Below are positions 9,091 to 17,512 of a DNA stretch of 64,000 bases, piece by piece. The notes beneath the pieces were generated by a model. The model saw only the letters and a list, made by a program, of their open reading frames with translations. It was not told the origin of the DNA and ran no database searches. The stretch comes from Haloplanus sp. CK5-1 (GTDB lineage Archaea; Halobacteriota; Halobacteria; Halobacteriales; Haloferacaceae): assembly GCF_037201915.1 (NCBI RefSeq), contig NZ_CP147505.1, positions 682,001-746,000 of the forward strand. Reading direction: 5' to 3'. The first letter of the stretch is position 1; each line of letters begins with the position of its first letter. A program made the position numbers and the translations under genes.

Positions 9091-9723
9091 ATGTCCTCGT
9101 GGAGACGCGACATCGCCAGCGGGCTGGTGGTGCTCGTGCCGATCCTCGTCATCGTGTTCGTCCTCAACTGGCTGTACTCCCGGGTGGCGGATCTGCCGAT
9201 CATCGACACGCTCCCGCCGTACTACGGCGTGCCAGTCGCCCTCGTCGTGTTCGCCATGCTGGTGCTGTCGGTCGGCTACCTGATGCGGACGACCGCTGGA
9301 CGCCTGTTCGAGGGTGTCCTCGACAGCGCGATGAACCGCGTGCCGCTCGTCCGCATCCTCTACAACGCCTCGAAACTGGCCGTCGAGACGGCTCTCACCG
9401 GCACCGAGGACCTCCAGAAGCCGGTTCGACTGGAGACGTGGCCGGGGATCAACATGACCGCGTTCAAGACGGGGAAGACCACGCCGGACGGCGAGGTGGT
9501 GTTGTTCATGCCCACCGCACCGAACATCACCACCGGCTTCGTCATCGAGGTCGACCCCGACCGGATCGAGGAGACGGGCGAGAGCGTCGAGGAGGCGCTG
9601 ACGCGCATCCTCAGCGCGGGGTTCGCGGAGGAAGACACCGCTCACGGCGTCGACATCGCCGTCGACCCCGTCGACGGCGCGGATGCGGACGTGGACGCCG
9701 CCGACGAAGACGACGGCCGGTAG
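9091..9723 (+). CDS. DUF502 family membrane protein
   Basis: A 210-residue protein with two N-terminal membrane helices (residues about 8-28 and 50-70) and a soluble domain. The motifs [16 protein letters not shown] and [18 protein letters not shown] are typical of DUF502, a family in bacteria, archaea and plants (where relatives are linked to vesicle coating). Its prokaryotic role is unknown. The C-terminus is a poly-acidic tail, common in halophiles. The ATG at 9091 is chosen because the 13 residues upstream are not conserved. Confidence 0.85.
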   Translation: MSSWRRDIASGLVVLVPILVIVFVLNWLYSRVADLPIIDTLPPYYGVPVALVVFAMLVLSVGYLMRTTAGRLFEGVLDSAMNRVPLVRILYNASKLAVETALTGTEDLQKPVRLETWPGINMTAFKTGKTTPDGEVVLFMPTAPNITTGFVIEVDPDRIEETGESVEEALTRILSAGFAEEDTAHGVDIAVDPVDGADADVDAADEDDGR

Positions 9724-9727
9724 ACAC

Positions 9728-10681
9728 CTACGCGTCCGTCTCGACGAACTCGAACCAGTCGGCGTGGTCGTCGGTCCGGCGCTCGATCAGGTCGAAAAAG
9801 GCCTCCTGAACGTCGGTCGTCACCGGACCACGGGTCCCCTCGCCGATGACGACGTTGTCGATCTTCCGGATCGGCGTCACCTCGGCTGCAGTGCCGGAGA
9901 AGAACAGTTCGTCCGCGGTGTTGAGTTCGCCGCGGCTGATCGTGGCGTCGTCGTGGACGGTGTATCCCAGTTCGCGCGCGAGGGTGATGACCGTGTTTCG
10001 GGTGATCCCGTCGAGGATCCCCTCGGCGAGTCCGGGGGTGTAGATCTCGCCGTCACGGACGAGAAAGAGGTTCTCGCCCGGCCCCTCGGCGACGTTGCCC
10101 TCCTGGTTGAGCAGGATGGCCTCGGCGTAGCCCTCGCGTTTGGCCTCCAGACTCGCGAGGACGCTGTTGACGTACGGTCCGGTCGTCTTGGCGTTCGTCG
10201 GAATCTGCGAGGAGGCGTACTTGCGCCACGAGGAGACCGTGACCTCGACACCCTCTTCGAGGGCGTCCTCGCCCAGATAGGCCCCCCACGGCCAGACGGC
10301 GATGGCGACCCGTTCCGGGCAGTCCTCGGGACCCAGCCCCAGCATGTCGTAGCCGTAGAACGCGACGGGTCGGATGTAACAGGAGTGCAACTCCTGTCGG
10401 CGGATGAGTTCCTTCGTCGCCGCGGTCAGTTCCTCCCGATCGAAGGGAATCTCGAGGTTGTACGGCTGTCCCGACTGGTAGAAGCGGTCGAGGTGTTCGT
10501 CCCACCGGAAGATGGCCGGTCCCTCCTCGGTGTCGTAACACCGGACCCCCTCGAAGACGCCAGTACCGTAGTGGAGGCCGTGTGTGAGCACGTGGATCTG
10601 GGCGTCCTCCCAGTCGACGAACTCGCCGTCCATCCAGATGGTGTCGACGTCGCCTGCCTCGAGCATCTCGTCGAATCCCAT
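9728..10681 (-). CDS. ilvE: Branched-chain amino acid aminotransferase
   Basis: A PLP fold-type IV transaminase that makes valine, leucine and isoleucine from the 2-oxo acids. The 317-residue protein shows HVLTHGLHYGTGVFEGVR at the N-terminus, the Schiff-base lysine at about residue 165 in TNAKTTGPYVNS, and the phosphate-binding region EGPGENLFLV and TRNTVITLARELG. The ATG at 10679-10681 gives MGFDEM; a start ten codons earlier is possible but less family-like. It is a single gene, convergent with the DUF502 gene (4-base gap). Confidence 0.94.
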   Translation of the reverse strand: MGFDEMLEAGDVDTIWMDGEFVDWEDAQIHVLTHGLHYGTGVFEGVRCYDTEEGPAIFRWDEHLDRFYQSGQPYNLEIPFDREELTAATKELIRRQELHSCYIRPVAFYGYDMLGLGPEDCPERVAIAVWPWGAYLGEDALEEGVEVTVSSWRKYASSQIPTNAKTTGPYVNSVLASLEAKREGYAEAILLNQEGNVAEGPGENLFLVRDGEIYTPGLAEGILDGITRNTVITLARELGYTVHDDATISRGELNTADELFFSGTAAEVTPIRKIDNVVIGEGTRGPVTTDVQEAFFDLIERRTDDHADWFEFVETDA

Positions 10682-10890
10682 CTCACGCCCCTCCTGTGTC
10701 GGGGCGTGCACTTCCCGTCCAGGTCGCGTCGGCAGAAGCCATCGTATCGAGCGACATCGGTTACCACGTCCTTAGCCCAATCCGCTCTTAACAGTTTCCG
10801 TGCGCGTTACGATCGCCCCCCCCGGGAGTTCGGGACTATCGACGGTCGACGGGGACCGTGCACCGAACACGGCCGCCGTGTCGTGGCGGG

Positions 10891-11847
10891 TCAACTGCGC
10901 TCCCCTCGGCGGCCGCCGGGGTGATCGAAGGAGCGTTCGGCCACGCTCCCGTCGGGGCGTCGACGGAGGGCAGAGAGGCCGTCGACCGTCTCGACGAGGA
11001 CGGCCTCACCCCCTGCAGTCCGTCGGTTACGCCGGATGACGTTCTCACAGACGACGTTGCCGGTGCGCGTGGGCCGGTCGTGGCGCGTGTGGCCGACCAC
11101 CTGTGGCGGCGCGTCCGGGGGGAGGCGGGAGAAGTCCAGCCACGCGAGACCGGCCCCCTCGCCCCGTCCCCCGCGGCCGCCGAGACCGAGGACGAGGGGG
11201 TACTCCTCGATGGCGCGGCGCTGAGTGGTCTCGTCGCTGGGTGTCCCGACCGCCGCCGCGACGTCCTCGGCGGCCGCGGCGAGGGCGTCGTTGGCGGCCG
11301 CCACGTCGTAGGGGTCGGGGCGACCCGCGTGGGCGTAGGTAACGCCGTATCCCTCGTAGGCCGCGACGACGTGGCCGTCACGGATCGCGCGACAGAACGC
11401 TCGCCGACCGTCGTCGCCGATCCGCCCGGAGTACCAGTCCCGCCAGCCGAAGCTGTCGGGGGTGAGCACGCCCATCTCGTGGTTGCCGAGCGTGACGCGG
11501 ACGCGACCCGGCGGGGCTTCGGCGAGCAGTCGTGAGACCAGTCGGACGACCGCTTCGTTGTCGGGGCCGCGGTCGATCAGGTCGCCGTTGAACACCAGGA
11601 CGTACCCCCCGTCGGCCCAGTGGAGGCGGCCGTCGTCGTCCGGGACGACGACCGGATCGTACTCCGGGTGGTCCGCGAGTGTCAGGAGCGCACGCCGCGC
11701 GTCGTCGAGGTAGCCGTGGATGTCGCTGATGCTCACGATCGGCGTGTGGTCGGTGGGATCGACGCCATCGCGGAGCCGCTTCGACAGGGTGGCGATCCCG
11801 TCTCGATCGGCGATGTCGGGGAACGGTTCGGTCGGTCGTGGGTCCAT
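10891..11847 (-). CDS. Calcineurin-like metallophosphoesterase
   Basis: A 318-residue phosphoesterase with the full metal-binding motif series: SDIHGYLDD, GDLIDRGPDN, LGNHEMG, YAHAGR and VGHTRHD. This order is shared by PPP-type phosphatases and diadenosine tetraphosphatase (ApaH)-like enzymes. The spacing and the GDLIDRG form fit a bis(5'-nucleosyl)-tetraphosphatase or protein phosphatase better than a nuclease, but the substrate is not determined. No membrane segments. It lies just downstream of the photolyase on the same strand (42-base gap). Confidence 0.87.
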   Translation of the reverse strand: MDPRPTEPFPDIADRDGIATLSKRLRDGVDPTDHTPIVSISDIHGYLDDARRALLTLADHPEYDPVVVPDDDGRLHWADGGYVLVFNGDLIDRGPDNEAVVRLVSRLLAEAPPGRVRVTLGNHEMGVLTPDSFGWRDWYSGRIGDDGRRAFCRAIRDGHVVAAYEGYGVTYAHAGRPDPYDVAAANDALAAAAEDVAAAVGTPSDETTQRRAIEEYPLVLGLGGRGGRGEGAGLAWLDFSRLPPDAPPQVVGHTRHDRPTRTGNVVCENVIRRNRRTAGGEAVLVETVDGLSALRRRPDGSVAERSFDHPGGRRGERS

Positions 11848-11889
11848 ACCGCAACGACGTGCCCCGGCCGACCTGAGGATGTCGGTGGC

Positions 11890-13350
11890 TCAGTCGTCGT
11901 CGGCCTCGCCGCGCGCCCGTTCGAACATGGCGAGGGCTCGTTCTCGTCGGTCGCCGTGGTCGACGATCGGCGCCGGGTAGTCGGGAGCGGTCCGCCGTCG
12001 CTGGGTCGGCGAGAGGTCGGTCCAGTCGTGGATCAGGTCGGGGTCGACGCCGCGGAGTTCCGGAACGTACTCGCGGATGTACTCGGCGTCGGGGTCGTGG
12101 CGTTCGCCCTGTGTCGTCGGGTTGAAGATCCGGAAGTAGGGCTGGGCGTCGGTGCCGGTCGAAGCGGCCCACTGCCAGCCGCCGTTGTCGTTCGCTGGGT
12201 TGTGGTCGGCGAGTTTCCGGCGGAACCAGTCGTACCCCTCCCGCCAGTCGATCAGCAGGTCCTTCGTCAGGAAGGAGGCGACGATCATCCGCACGCGGTT
12301 GTGCATGTACGCCTCCTCGCGGAGTTGCCGCATCCCGGCGTCGACGATGGGGTACCCCGTCTCGCCGTTCCTCCATGCGCGGAGTTCGCCGGCGTCGTCG
12401 CGCCACTCGATGTCGTTCTCGTAGTCACGGTAGTTCTCCGTCACCACCTCGGGGTTGAAATAGAGGACGTGGTGGTAGAACTCCCGCCACGCGAGTTCGC
12501 CACGGAACGTCTCGACGGCCTCGCGAGCGTCGGCGTCGGGAGCGTCCTCGCGGGCGCGCACCACCCGGTCGTGGACCGTCCGGACGCCGACGGTGCCGTG
12601 GGTGAGGTGTGGCGAGAGCCGGGAGGTGGCGTCGGCCGCCGGCCGGTCGCGCGCCCGCTCGTATCGGTAGATCGGCCCCGAGCAGAACTCGTTGAGTCGG
12701 TGACGAGCTTCCTCGTAGCCGCCGGTCGGAACCGTCGCTTCGGGTTCCTCGAAGCCCAGGTCGTCGAGGGTGGGAATGGGTGTGTCGCGGTCCGGCGCGG
12801 CGAGGCGGTCCGCTCCCGGTGCCGGCACCGACTCGCGTTTCTCCCGGTCGCGCCACTTCTTCCAGAAGTAACTGTACACCGAGTACGGCTCCCCCTCGTT
12901 CGTCGTGATCGATCCCGGTTCGTGGTGGAGGTGGTCGTGGAGGGTGTGGCTCTCGACGCCGTCGGCGTCGAGGCGCTCCCGGACGCGCTGGTCGCGTCGC
13001 CGGCCGAGTCCGGAGTATGCCTGCGCCCAGGAGACGGCGTCCGCGTCGTACGCGTCGGCGAGGCGAGCGAGTTCCTCGGGTGCGGATCCCCGGACCACGA
13101 GAAGGTCGCTCTCGCGGGTGCGGTACCACTCGCGGAGCCGTTCGAGGCTGTCGATGACGAACGCGATCCGTGGGGGAGCGGCGTGGTCCAGGATCCGTGG
13201 GTCGAACACGTACACTGGGAGGATCGGCTCGTCACCGGCGCGCGGAGCGCGCCGGTTTCCCGAGGAGCGTGGCTCCTCGTCCGAATCGACCGTCGAAAGG
13301 GGTAGATTGTCGGACGGTCGCAGATCGGTCCGGTGCCAGTGGAGGCGCAT
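11890..13350 (-). CDS. phr: Deoxyribodipyrimidine photolyase (class I CPD photolyase)
   Basis: A 486-residue flavoprotein that splits cyclobutane pyrimidine dimers with blue light. The N-terminal alpha/beta antenna domain (about 1-150) is followed by the FAD domain with YRYERARDRPAAD-type text, RLSPHLTHGTVGVR, WREFYHHVL, ETGYPIVDAGMRQL, MHNRVRMIVASFL and NPANDNGGWQWAASTGTDAQPYFR, all hallmarks of class I photolyases. Odd: between DNLPLSTVDSD and PILPVYVFDP are about 16 extra residues encoded by two perfect DNA hairpins (13234-13279), absent from the usual family layout. Expected in a sun-exposed halophile. Confidence 0.95.
   Translation of the reverse strand: MRLHWHRTDLRPSDNLPLSTVDSDEEPRSSGNRRAPRAGDEPILPVYVFDPRILDHAAPPRIAFVIDSLERLREWYRTRESDLLVVRGSAPEELARLADAYDADAVSWAQAYSGLGRRRDQRVRERLDADGVESHTLHDHLHHEPGSITTNEGEPYSVYSYFWKKWRDREKRESVPAPGADRLAAPDRDTPIPTLDDLGFEEPEATVPTGGYEEARHRLNEFCSGPIYRYERARDRPAADATSRLSPHLTHGTVGVRTVHDRVVRAREDAPDADAREAVETFRGELAWREFYHHVLYFNPEVVTENYRDYENDIEWRDDAGELRAWRNGETGYPIVDAGMRQLREEAYMHNRVRMIVASFLTKDLLIDWREGYDWFRRKLADHNPANDNGGWQWAASTGTDAQPYFRIFNPTTQGERHDPDAEYIREYVPELRGVDPDLIHDWTDLSPTQRRRTAPDYPAPIVDHGDRRERALAMFERARGEADDD
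13234..13279. repeat. Two hairpins inserted in frame in the photolyase gene
   Basis: The arms ACCGGCGCGC and GCGCGCCGGT (13234-13256) form a perfect 10-bp stem around the loop GGA. They are followed at 13261-13279 by CGAGGAGC and GCTCCTCG around the loop GTG. The DNA lies inside the coding region and adds about 16 residues without breaking the frame. The same stem length and three-base loop style recurs at 47791-48091. Confidence 0.75.
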
Positions 13351-13392
13351 GCCGGGCGATAGGGGCGGGTCGAAATAAACCCTCGATCCGGA

Positions 13393-13662
13393 CTACCGGC
13401 GCGAGTCGACCTCGCGAGCCATCGCCCGACAGTGCTCGATGGCCGTGGGCGGATCGGTGTCGACCGCCGCCAGCGCCCGGTCACAGCCCTGGAGCAGGCG
13501 GGAGCGGAACTCGCACTCGGGGAGTTTGTTCGTCGCCACCGTCTCGGCGCTCGTGAGGCACTGTCGAGCGGTGTCCGGGTCGCCGTCGTCGAGCGCCGTC
13601 ACCGCCGACTCGAACAACTGGCCGAGGACGTCCATCACGTCGCCGGAGAACTCGCTGGACAC
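13393..13662 (-). CDS. Small conserved-looking haloarchaeal protein, unknown function
   Basis: An 89-residue acidic helical protein with the GTG at 13660-13662 as start. The open frame continues upstream, but the extra residues are arginine-rich and unlike native protein here. It contains LFESAVTALDDGDPDTARQCLTSAETVATNKLPECEFRSRLLQGCDRALAAV, an alpha-alpha repeat-like (TPR-like) pattern with regular leucines, and no catalytic motif. I do not recognise a named family. It lies upstream of photolyase on the same strand, 42 bases away. Confidence 0.6.
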   Translation of the reverse strand: MSSEFSGDVMDVLGQLFESAVTALDDGDPDTARQCLTSAETVATNKLPECEFRSRLLQGCDRALAAVDTDPPTAIEHCRAMAREVDSRR

Positions 13663-13748
13663 GGCGGGCGTAGGATCCCGACCCCCAAGACGGCGTCGAC
13701 GGGAGCGAATCGGTCGAGTGACGTGGTCGCTCGGTGGACCACCGACCA

Positions 13749-13910
13749 ATGCAGGACCGACCGCTCGCCGGAGGGGGTACCGCCCCCGACCCGATCGACC
13801 TCGACGACTACGCCGCCTACGAGGACGGCACGTCGATGGTGATCTGCGACCGGACGAACCCCACCGCGTGGATACGGGCGGCGACGGCGACGACGACGCT
13901 CGACCCCTAG
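13749..13910 (+). CDS. Small haloarchaeal protein, DUF7331-like
   Basis: A 53-residue protein starting at the ATG at 13749. Its core is IDLDDYAAYEDGTSMVICDRTNPTAWIR, which matches a very small family of Halobacteria (recalled as DUF7331) with the pattern DYxxYxDGxxxVIYDRxNPxAWI. Function unknown. Its TAG sits in the palindrome CTAG, which is also the stop of the convergent 65-residue gene at 13907-14104, so the two genes overlap by 3-4 bases at their ends. Confidence 0.65.
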   Translation: MQDRPLAGGGTAPDPIDLDDYAAYEDGTSMVICDRTNPTAWIRAATATTTLDP

Positions 13911-14104
13911 TCGACCGGGCAGACGTCTGACCGGACCTCGGCGCGGCCGTCGTCCATCGCCGTGACCGTCCCCTCGATGGGGACGTGGTGGGCGTTGCTG
14001 ACCCCGTCGCCGGGCGTGGCGACCATCTCGCCCGCGGCCACCTCGTCGCCGGGCGAGACGACCGGCTTCCCGGCCCCGACGACGCCGATGCCGCCGTTGG
14101 TCAT
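13907..14104 (-). CDS. 65-residue barrel-sandwich (lipoyl/RnfC-like) domain protein
   Basis: The protein starts MTNGGIGVVGAGKPVV and has SPGDEVAAGEMVATPGDGVS and HHVPIEGTVTAMDDG. These resemble half-motifs of a barrel-sandwich hybrid domain (biotinyl/lipoyl type, or the N-terminal domain of RnfC/PduS). No modifiable lysine in the usual turn is present. It is either a stand-alone domain or the tail of a larger gene: its ATG overlaps the TGA of a start-less coding frame immediately upstream (14101-14370). Function unknown. Confidence 0.5.
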   Translation of the reverse strand: MTNGGIGVVGAGKPVVSPGDEVAAGEMVATPGDGVSNAHHVPIEGTVTAMDDGRAEVRSDVCPVD

Positions 14105-14370
14105 GAGGGGACGCCGACTGCGTCGGGGACCAGTCGCGTCGGGTCGGTCTCGTGATCGCCCGCCGTCCAGCCGCGGGTGTCGAGGACGTCGATCCGACCC
14201 TCGCCGTACGTGTTGGCGGCTACGGTATCCGTGTCGAGGACGAGGAGGCCGTTGGTCCGCTTGGACGCCCGGAACGTCGCGGGCGCGCCGTCGGTCCGGA
14301 AACACCACCCCGGGCCCCCATGCAGGAGGACTTCGGTATCCGAGAGGGAGCCGATCGGTCCGCCCGCCGC
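14101..14370 (-). pseudogene. Start-less coding frame, probable gene remnant
   Basis: Between an in-frame TAA (14371-14373) and the TGA at 14101-14103 the minus strand reads a frame with native-looking codon use (GC-ending codons, acidic). It includes EVLLHGGPGWCFRTDGA, FRASKRTNGLLVLDTD and YGEGRIDVLDTRGW. No ATG, GTG or TTG exists in it. Upstream of the TAA the same frame continues as LVDGNVPEHRSLDVPVGTPAADLL back to the stop of the ferritin-like gene, again without a proper start. This suggests a gene broken by a nonsense or small indel change. I do not recognise the parent family. Confidence 0.4.
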
Positions 14371-14481
14371 TTAGAGGAGGTCGGCGGCGGGCGTCCCCAC
14401 GGGCACGTCGAGAGAGCGATGCTCGGGGACGTTGCCGTCGACGAGACGACGGGCGCGGAGTGACCCCGACTCCCCGGTCGC

Positions 14482-15120
14482 TCAACACACCGGTTTCGGA
14501 TCGATCCCGAGGCCGTCGAGTCGGCGCTCGTACTCCTCGTAGGCGACGTCGACCGTCCGCTCTGCGGCCGTCGCCGCGCGCTCCCAGTCCGCCTCGCCCG
14601 CACAGCAGTCCTCGAGGAGGGCACCCCCCTCGTCGACGAGTGCCTCCGTCTCCGCGCGGAGGTCCCGGATCGTGTCGGCCGCAGTCTCGTCGGCCTCGTT
14701 GACGAAGAAGTTCACCACCTGGAGCAGCGATCGGGCACTCACGAGTGGGCGCGCGACGAGTCCCGCGGCGACTCGCTCCGGCGTCGTCTCCAGCCCCCGG
14801 AGGTAGTCGTGGATCGGATCCGGATCGGGCTCGGCGTCGTCGACCGCCGTCTCCGACAGCGCGGCCGCCCGCTCCGCGTGTTCTCGCTCCAAGGCCGCGA
14901 CGCGTTCGAAGGCGGCCCGCGCCTCGGGGTCGGTCTCGGCGTCGGCCCACCGCTCGAACGTCGCCGCGGCGCGGCGCTCGGCGTCGACGGTCGCCGACAC
15001 CACGTGCGTGCGGTCGAGGCGCGCCTCCGTCGTCGCGACCAGTGCCTTCTCCGAGCCGAGGCGGTCGAGTTCCGTGGTCGTGCGGTCGGTCACCGTCTCG
15101 ACCAGGCTGTCGCCGTCCAT
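14482..15120 (-). CDS. Rubrerythrin/ferritin-like haloarchaeal protein
   Basis: A 212-residue, mainly helical, acidic protein starting MDGDSLVETVTDRTTTELDRLGSEKALVATT. The N-terminal half has the layout of haloarchaeal proteins annotated as rubrerythrin family, with helices carrying ERWADAETDPEARAAFERVAALEREHAERAAAL, where the ExxH-like EREH could bind metal. The C-terminal half (HDYLRGLETTPERVAAGLVARPLVSARSLLQVVNFFVNEAD) is consistent with a second helical bundle. It ends with a CC pair and a terminal Cys. The metal site is incomplete by eye, so the assignment is tentative. Confidence 0.55.
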   Translation of the reverse strand: MDGDSLVETVTDRTTTELDRLGSEKALVATTEARLDRTHVVSATVDAERRAAATFERWADAETDPEARAAFERVAALEREHAERAAALSETAVDDAEPDPDPIHDYLRGLETTPERVAAGLVARPLVSARSLLQVVNFFVNEADETAADTIRDLRAETEALVDEGGALLEDCCAGEADWERAATAAERTVDVAYEEYERRLDGLGIDPKPVC

Positions 15121-15199
15121 ACCCTCCGCTTGGGTGGCGATACGCCTCACTCTGTCGGCGACTCCAACGCTTAACGCCCTCGGGAGCGTAGGGACGCCG

Positions 15200-16342
15200 A
15201 TGACCGACACCGCCGGCAGCGTCACCGCGGCCGCGCTCCGGGATCGACTGGCCGCGGGCGACCCGGTGACGCTGCTCGACGTCCGAAACCGCGACGATGT
15301 AGACCGCTGGCGGATCGAGGGGCCGTCGGTCGACCGCCACCACGTCCCCTATATGAAGTTCGTCGCCGCCGGTGCCACGGGTGGGGCCGCGGACCTTGTG
15401 CCGGCGAACGCCCGCGAACCGATCGTCGTCGTCTGCCCGCGGGGCGAGGCGAGCGCGGAGGTGGCCGCGGGACTCGCGGCGGCGGGGGTCGACGCCGAGA
15501 ACCTCGCGGGTGGCATGGACGCGTGGGCGCGACTGCTCGGTCGCTCGCCGGTGCCCGCCGAGGGGGGTGACGCCACGGTCTACCAGTACCACCGCCCCGC
15601 GAGTGGGTGTCTCGGCTACGCCGTCGTCGCGGGCGGCGAGATGGCCGTGATCGACCCGCTGCGTGCCTTCGTCGACCGGTACCGCGCGGACGCCGCCGAT
15701 CTGGGCGCGACGATCACGTACGCCGTCGACACGCACGTCCACGCCGACCACGTCAGCGGGGTGCGGGCGCTTTCGGCGGCGACCGACGCGACGCCCGTGC
15801 TGTCGGCGTCGGCGGTCGGGCGCGGCGTCGTCGGCACGTTCGACATGGTCCGCGACGGCGACGTCCTCGACGTGGGTGGCGCGAGCGTCGCGGCCGTCGC
15901 ACTCCCCGGCCACACGACGGGAATGACCGGGTTCCGGATCGGCGGGACCCTCCTGACGGGTGATAGCCTCTTCCTCGACGCCGTCGCCCGACCCGACCTA
16001 CAGGAGGACGCCGACCCCGCTGTGCAGGCCCGAGAGCTGTACGCGACGCTCACCGAGCGACTGGGCGCGTTCGGCGACGACGTCCTCGTCGCGCCCGGTC
16101 ACACCGACGCGGGCGTTGGCGACGACACGCCGGCAGTCGCCCGACTCGGCGACCTCCGGGGCCGACTCCCCCTCTTCGGCACGGACGAGTCGACGTTCGT
16201 CGACCGGGTCACCCGCGCCGGGGCGGAACCGGCCAACGCCGCTCGGATCGCCGCCGTCAACCGAGGCGTGGAGACCGTCGACGACGAGACCGCGTTCGAA
16301 CTCGAACTGGGGCCGAACAACTGCGCCGCGGGCGGGGTGTGA
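15200..16342 (+). CDS. Rhodanese - metallo-beta-lactamase fusion (persulfide dioxygenase-like)
   Basis: A 380-residue two-domain protein. Residues about 1-115 are a rhodanese with the active-site loop VVVCPRGEAS and a GGMDAW exit motif. Residues about 125-300 are an MBL-fold hydrolase with THVHADHVSG (metal ligands), LPGHTTGMTGF, LLTGDSLFLD and APGHTD. Such MBL domains in ETHE1-like enzymes oxidise glutathione or CoA persulfide to sulfite, and the rhodanese passes sulfane sulfur. Most described fusions place the MBL domain first; here rhodanese is first. Likely cytoplasmic sulfide or persulfide detoxification. The ATG at 15200 is preferred over the longer, basic upstream extension. Confidence 0.87.
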   Translation: MTDTAGSVTAAALRDRLAAGDPVTLLDVRNRDDVDRWRIEGPSVDRHHVPYMKFVAAGATGGAADLVPANAREPIVVVCPRGEASAEVAAGLAAAGVDAENLAGGMDAWARLLGRSPVPAEGGDATVYQYHRPASGCLGYAVVAGGEMAVIDPLRAFVDRYRADAADLGATITYAVDTHVHADHVSGVRALSAATDATPVLSASAVGRGVVGTFDMVRDGDVLDVGGASVAAVALPGHTTGMTGFRIGGTLLTGDSLFLDAVARPDLQEDADPAVQARELYATLTERLGAFGDDVLVAPGHTDAGVGDDTPAVARLGDLRGRLPLFGTDESTFVDRVTRAGAEPANAARIAAVNRGVETVDDETAFELELGPNNCAAGGV

Positions 16343-16393
16343 CTGCCGCCCCGTCCCCGGACCATTTATCAGGACGCCCGGCGACGCACGCCC

Positions 16394-17455
16394 ATGTCCT
16401 ACGATATCGCAGTGATTCCGGGCGACGGGATCGGCAACGAAGTCGTCGACGCCGTCGAACCGCTGTTGGTCGACGCGGCGGCCGCCCACGGCGTCGACGT
16501 GGCGACGACCTGGTTCGACTGGGGGAGCCAGCGCTACCTCGACGAGGGGTCGATGATGCCCGAGGACGGCCTGGACCGGTTGGAGTCGTTCGACGCCATC
16601 CTCCTGGGTGCGGTGGGCCACCCCGACGTGCCCGACCACGTCACGCTCCGTGGCCTCCGCCTCCCGATCACGAAGGGGTTCAACCAGCACGTCTGTAAGC
16701 GCCCCTCGCACCTGTTCGAGGGCGTCCGGAGTCCCCTCCGGGGCTACGAGGGCGGCGACATCGACTTCGTCGTCTACCGACAGAACACGGAGGGGGAGTA
16801 CGCCGACGTGGGCGGGCGCGAACACCGTGGCTTCGGGAACGAGGTGGCGGTGCAGGCGTCGGTGTTCACCCGCGAAGCGACCGAGGCGGTCGTCCGCCCC
16901 GCCTTCGAGGCGGCGAGCGAGCGCGACGGCAAGTTGACGAACGTCACGAAGTCCAACGCGCAGGCCCACGGCATGGTCTTCTGGGACGACATCGTCGCCG
17001 AAGTGAGCGAGGAGTACCCCGACGTGGAGGTCGAACGCCTCCTCGTCGACGCCGCGAGCATGGACTTCGTCCGCCGCCCCGACGAGTTCGACGTCGTCGT
17101 CGCCTCCAACCTCTTCGGCGACATCCTCACCGACCTCGGCGGGGGGATCATGGGGAGTCTCGGCCTCGCGCCGTCGACGAACATCGACCCCAGCCGCGAG
17201 TTCCCCTCGATGTTCGAACCGGTCCACGGGAGCGCCTTCGACATCATGGGTCAGGGGATCGCCAACCCCCTCGGCACGGTGCTCTCCGGATCGCTCATGT
17301 TCGAGCACCTCGGCGAGGACGCGGTGGCCGAGGCGCTCTGGGGGGCCGTCGCCGACCAGTTGGCCGACCCCGACGCGCCACGCACCGCCGACATCGGCGG
17401 CGACGCGAAGACCGTCGCCGTCACCGACGACCTGTGCGACCACCTCACGGAGTGA
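16394..17455 (+). CDS. Isocitrate/isopropylmalate/tartrate dehydrogenase family (decarboxylating)
   Basis: A 353-residue beta-decarboxylating dehydrogenase with IAVIPGDGIGNEVVDA at the N-terminus, DFVVYRQNTEGEYADVGG, KSNAQAHGMVFWDD (catalytic lysine region), SNLFGDILTDLGGGIMGSLGLAPS and FEPVHGSAFDI. The substrate loop GLRLPITKGFNQHVCKRPSHLFEGV resembles tartrate/D-malate dehydrogenase more than LeuB. The product could be a tartrate or D-malate dehydrogenase, or a 3-isopropylmalate-type enzyme. No leucine-biosynthesis genes lie beside it, which favours a catabolic role. It follows the rhodanese-MBL gene with a 51-base gap. Confidence 0.85.
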   Translation: MSYDIAVIPGDGIGNEVVDAVEPLLVDAAAAHGVDVATTWFDWGSQRYLDEGSMMPEDGLDRLESFDAILLGAVGHPDVPDHVTLRGLRLPITKGFNQHVCKRPSHLFEGVRSPLRGYEGGDIDFVVYRQNTEGEYADVGGREHRGFGNEVAVQASVFTREATEAVVRPAFEAASERDGKLTNVTKSNAQAHGMVFWDDIVAEVSEEYPDVEVERLLVDAASMDFVRRPDEFDVVVASNLFGDILTDLGGGIMGSLGLAPSTNIDPSREFPSMFEPVHGSAFDIMGQGIANPLGTVLSGSLMFEHLGEDAVAEALWGAVADQLADPDAPRTADIGGDAKTVAVTDDLCDHLTE

Positions 17456-17480
17456 GCGACCGCGGCGAGCGCACATCGAC

Positions 17481-17490
17481 CGTATAAATA
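17481..17490 (+). promoter_or_regulatory. TATA box of the potassium channel gene
   Basis: The sequence cgtataaata is centred about 28 bp before the ATG at 17513, fitting a leaderless archaeal transcript. It supports independent transcription of the channel gene from the upstream dehydrogenase. Confidence 0.7.
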
Positions 17491-17512
17491 CCCCCGAGCT
17501 GTTGGCTCCGGT

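Noticed and set aside
14220-14624. 134-codon minus-strand frame in the 14.2-14.6 kb region
   Set aside because: Serine- and arginine-rich without acidic bias; the neighbouring frame (14101-14370) has native codon use instead.
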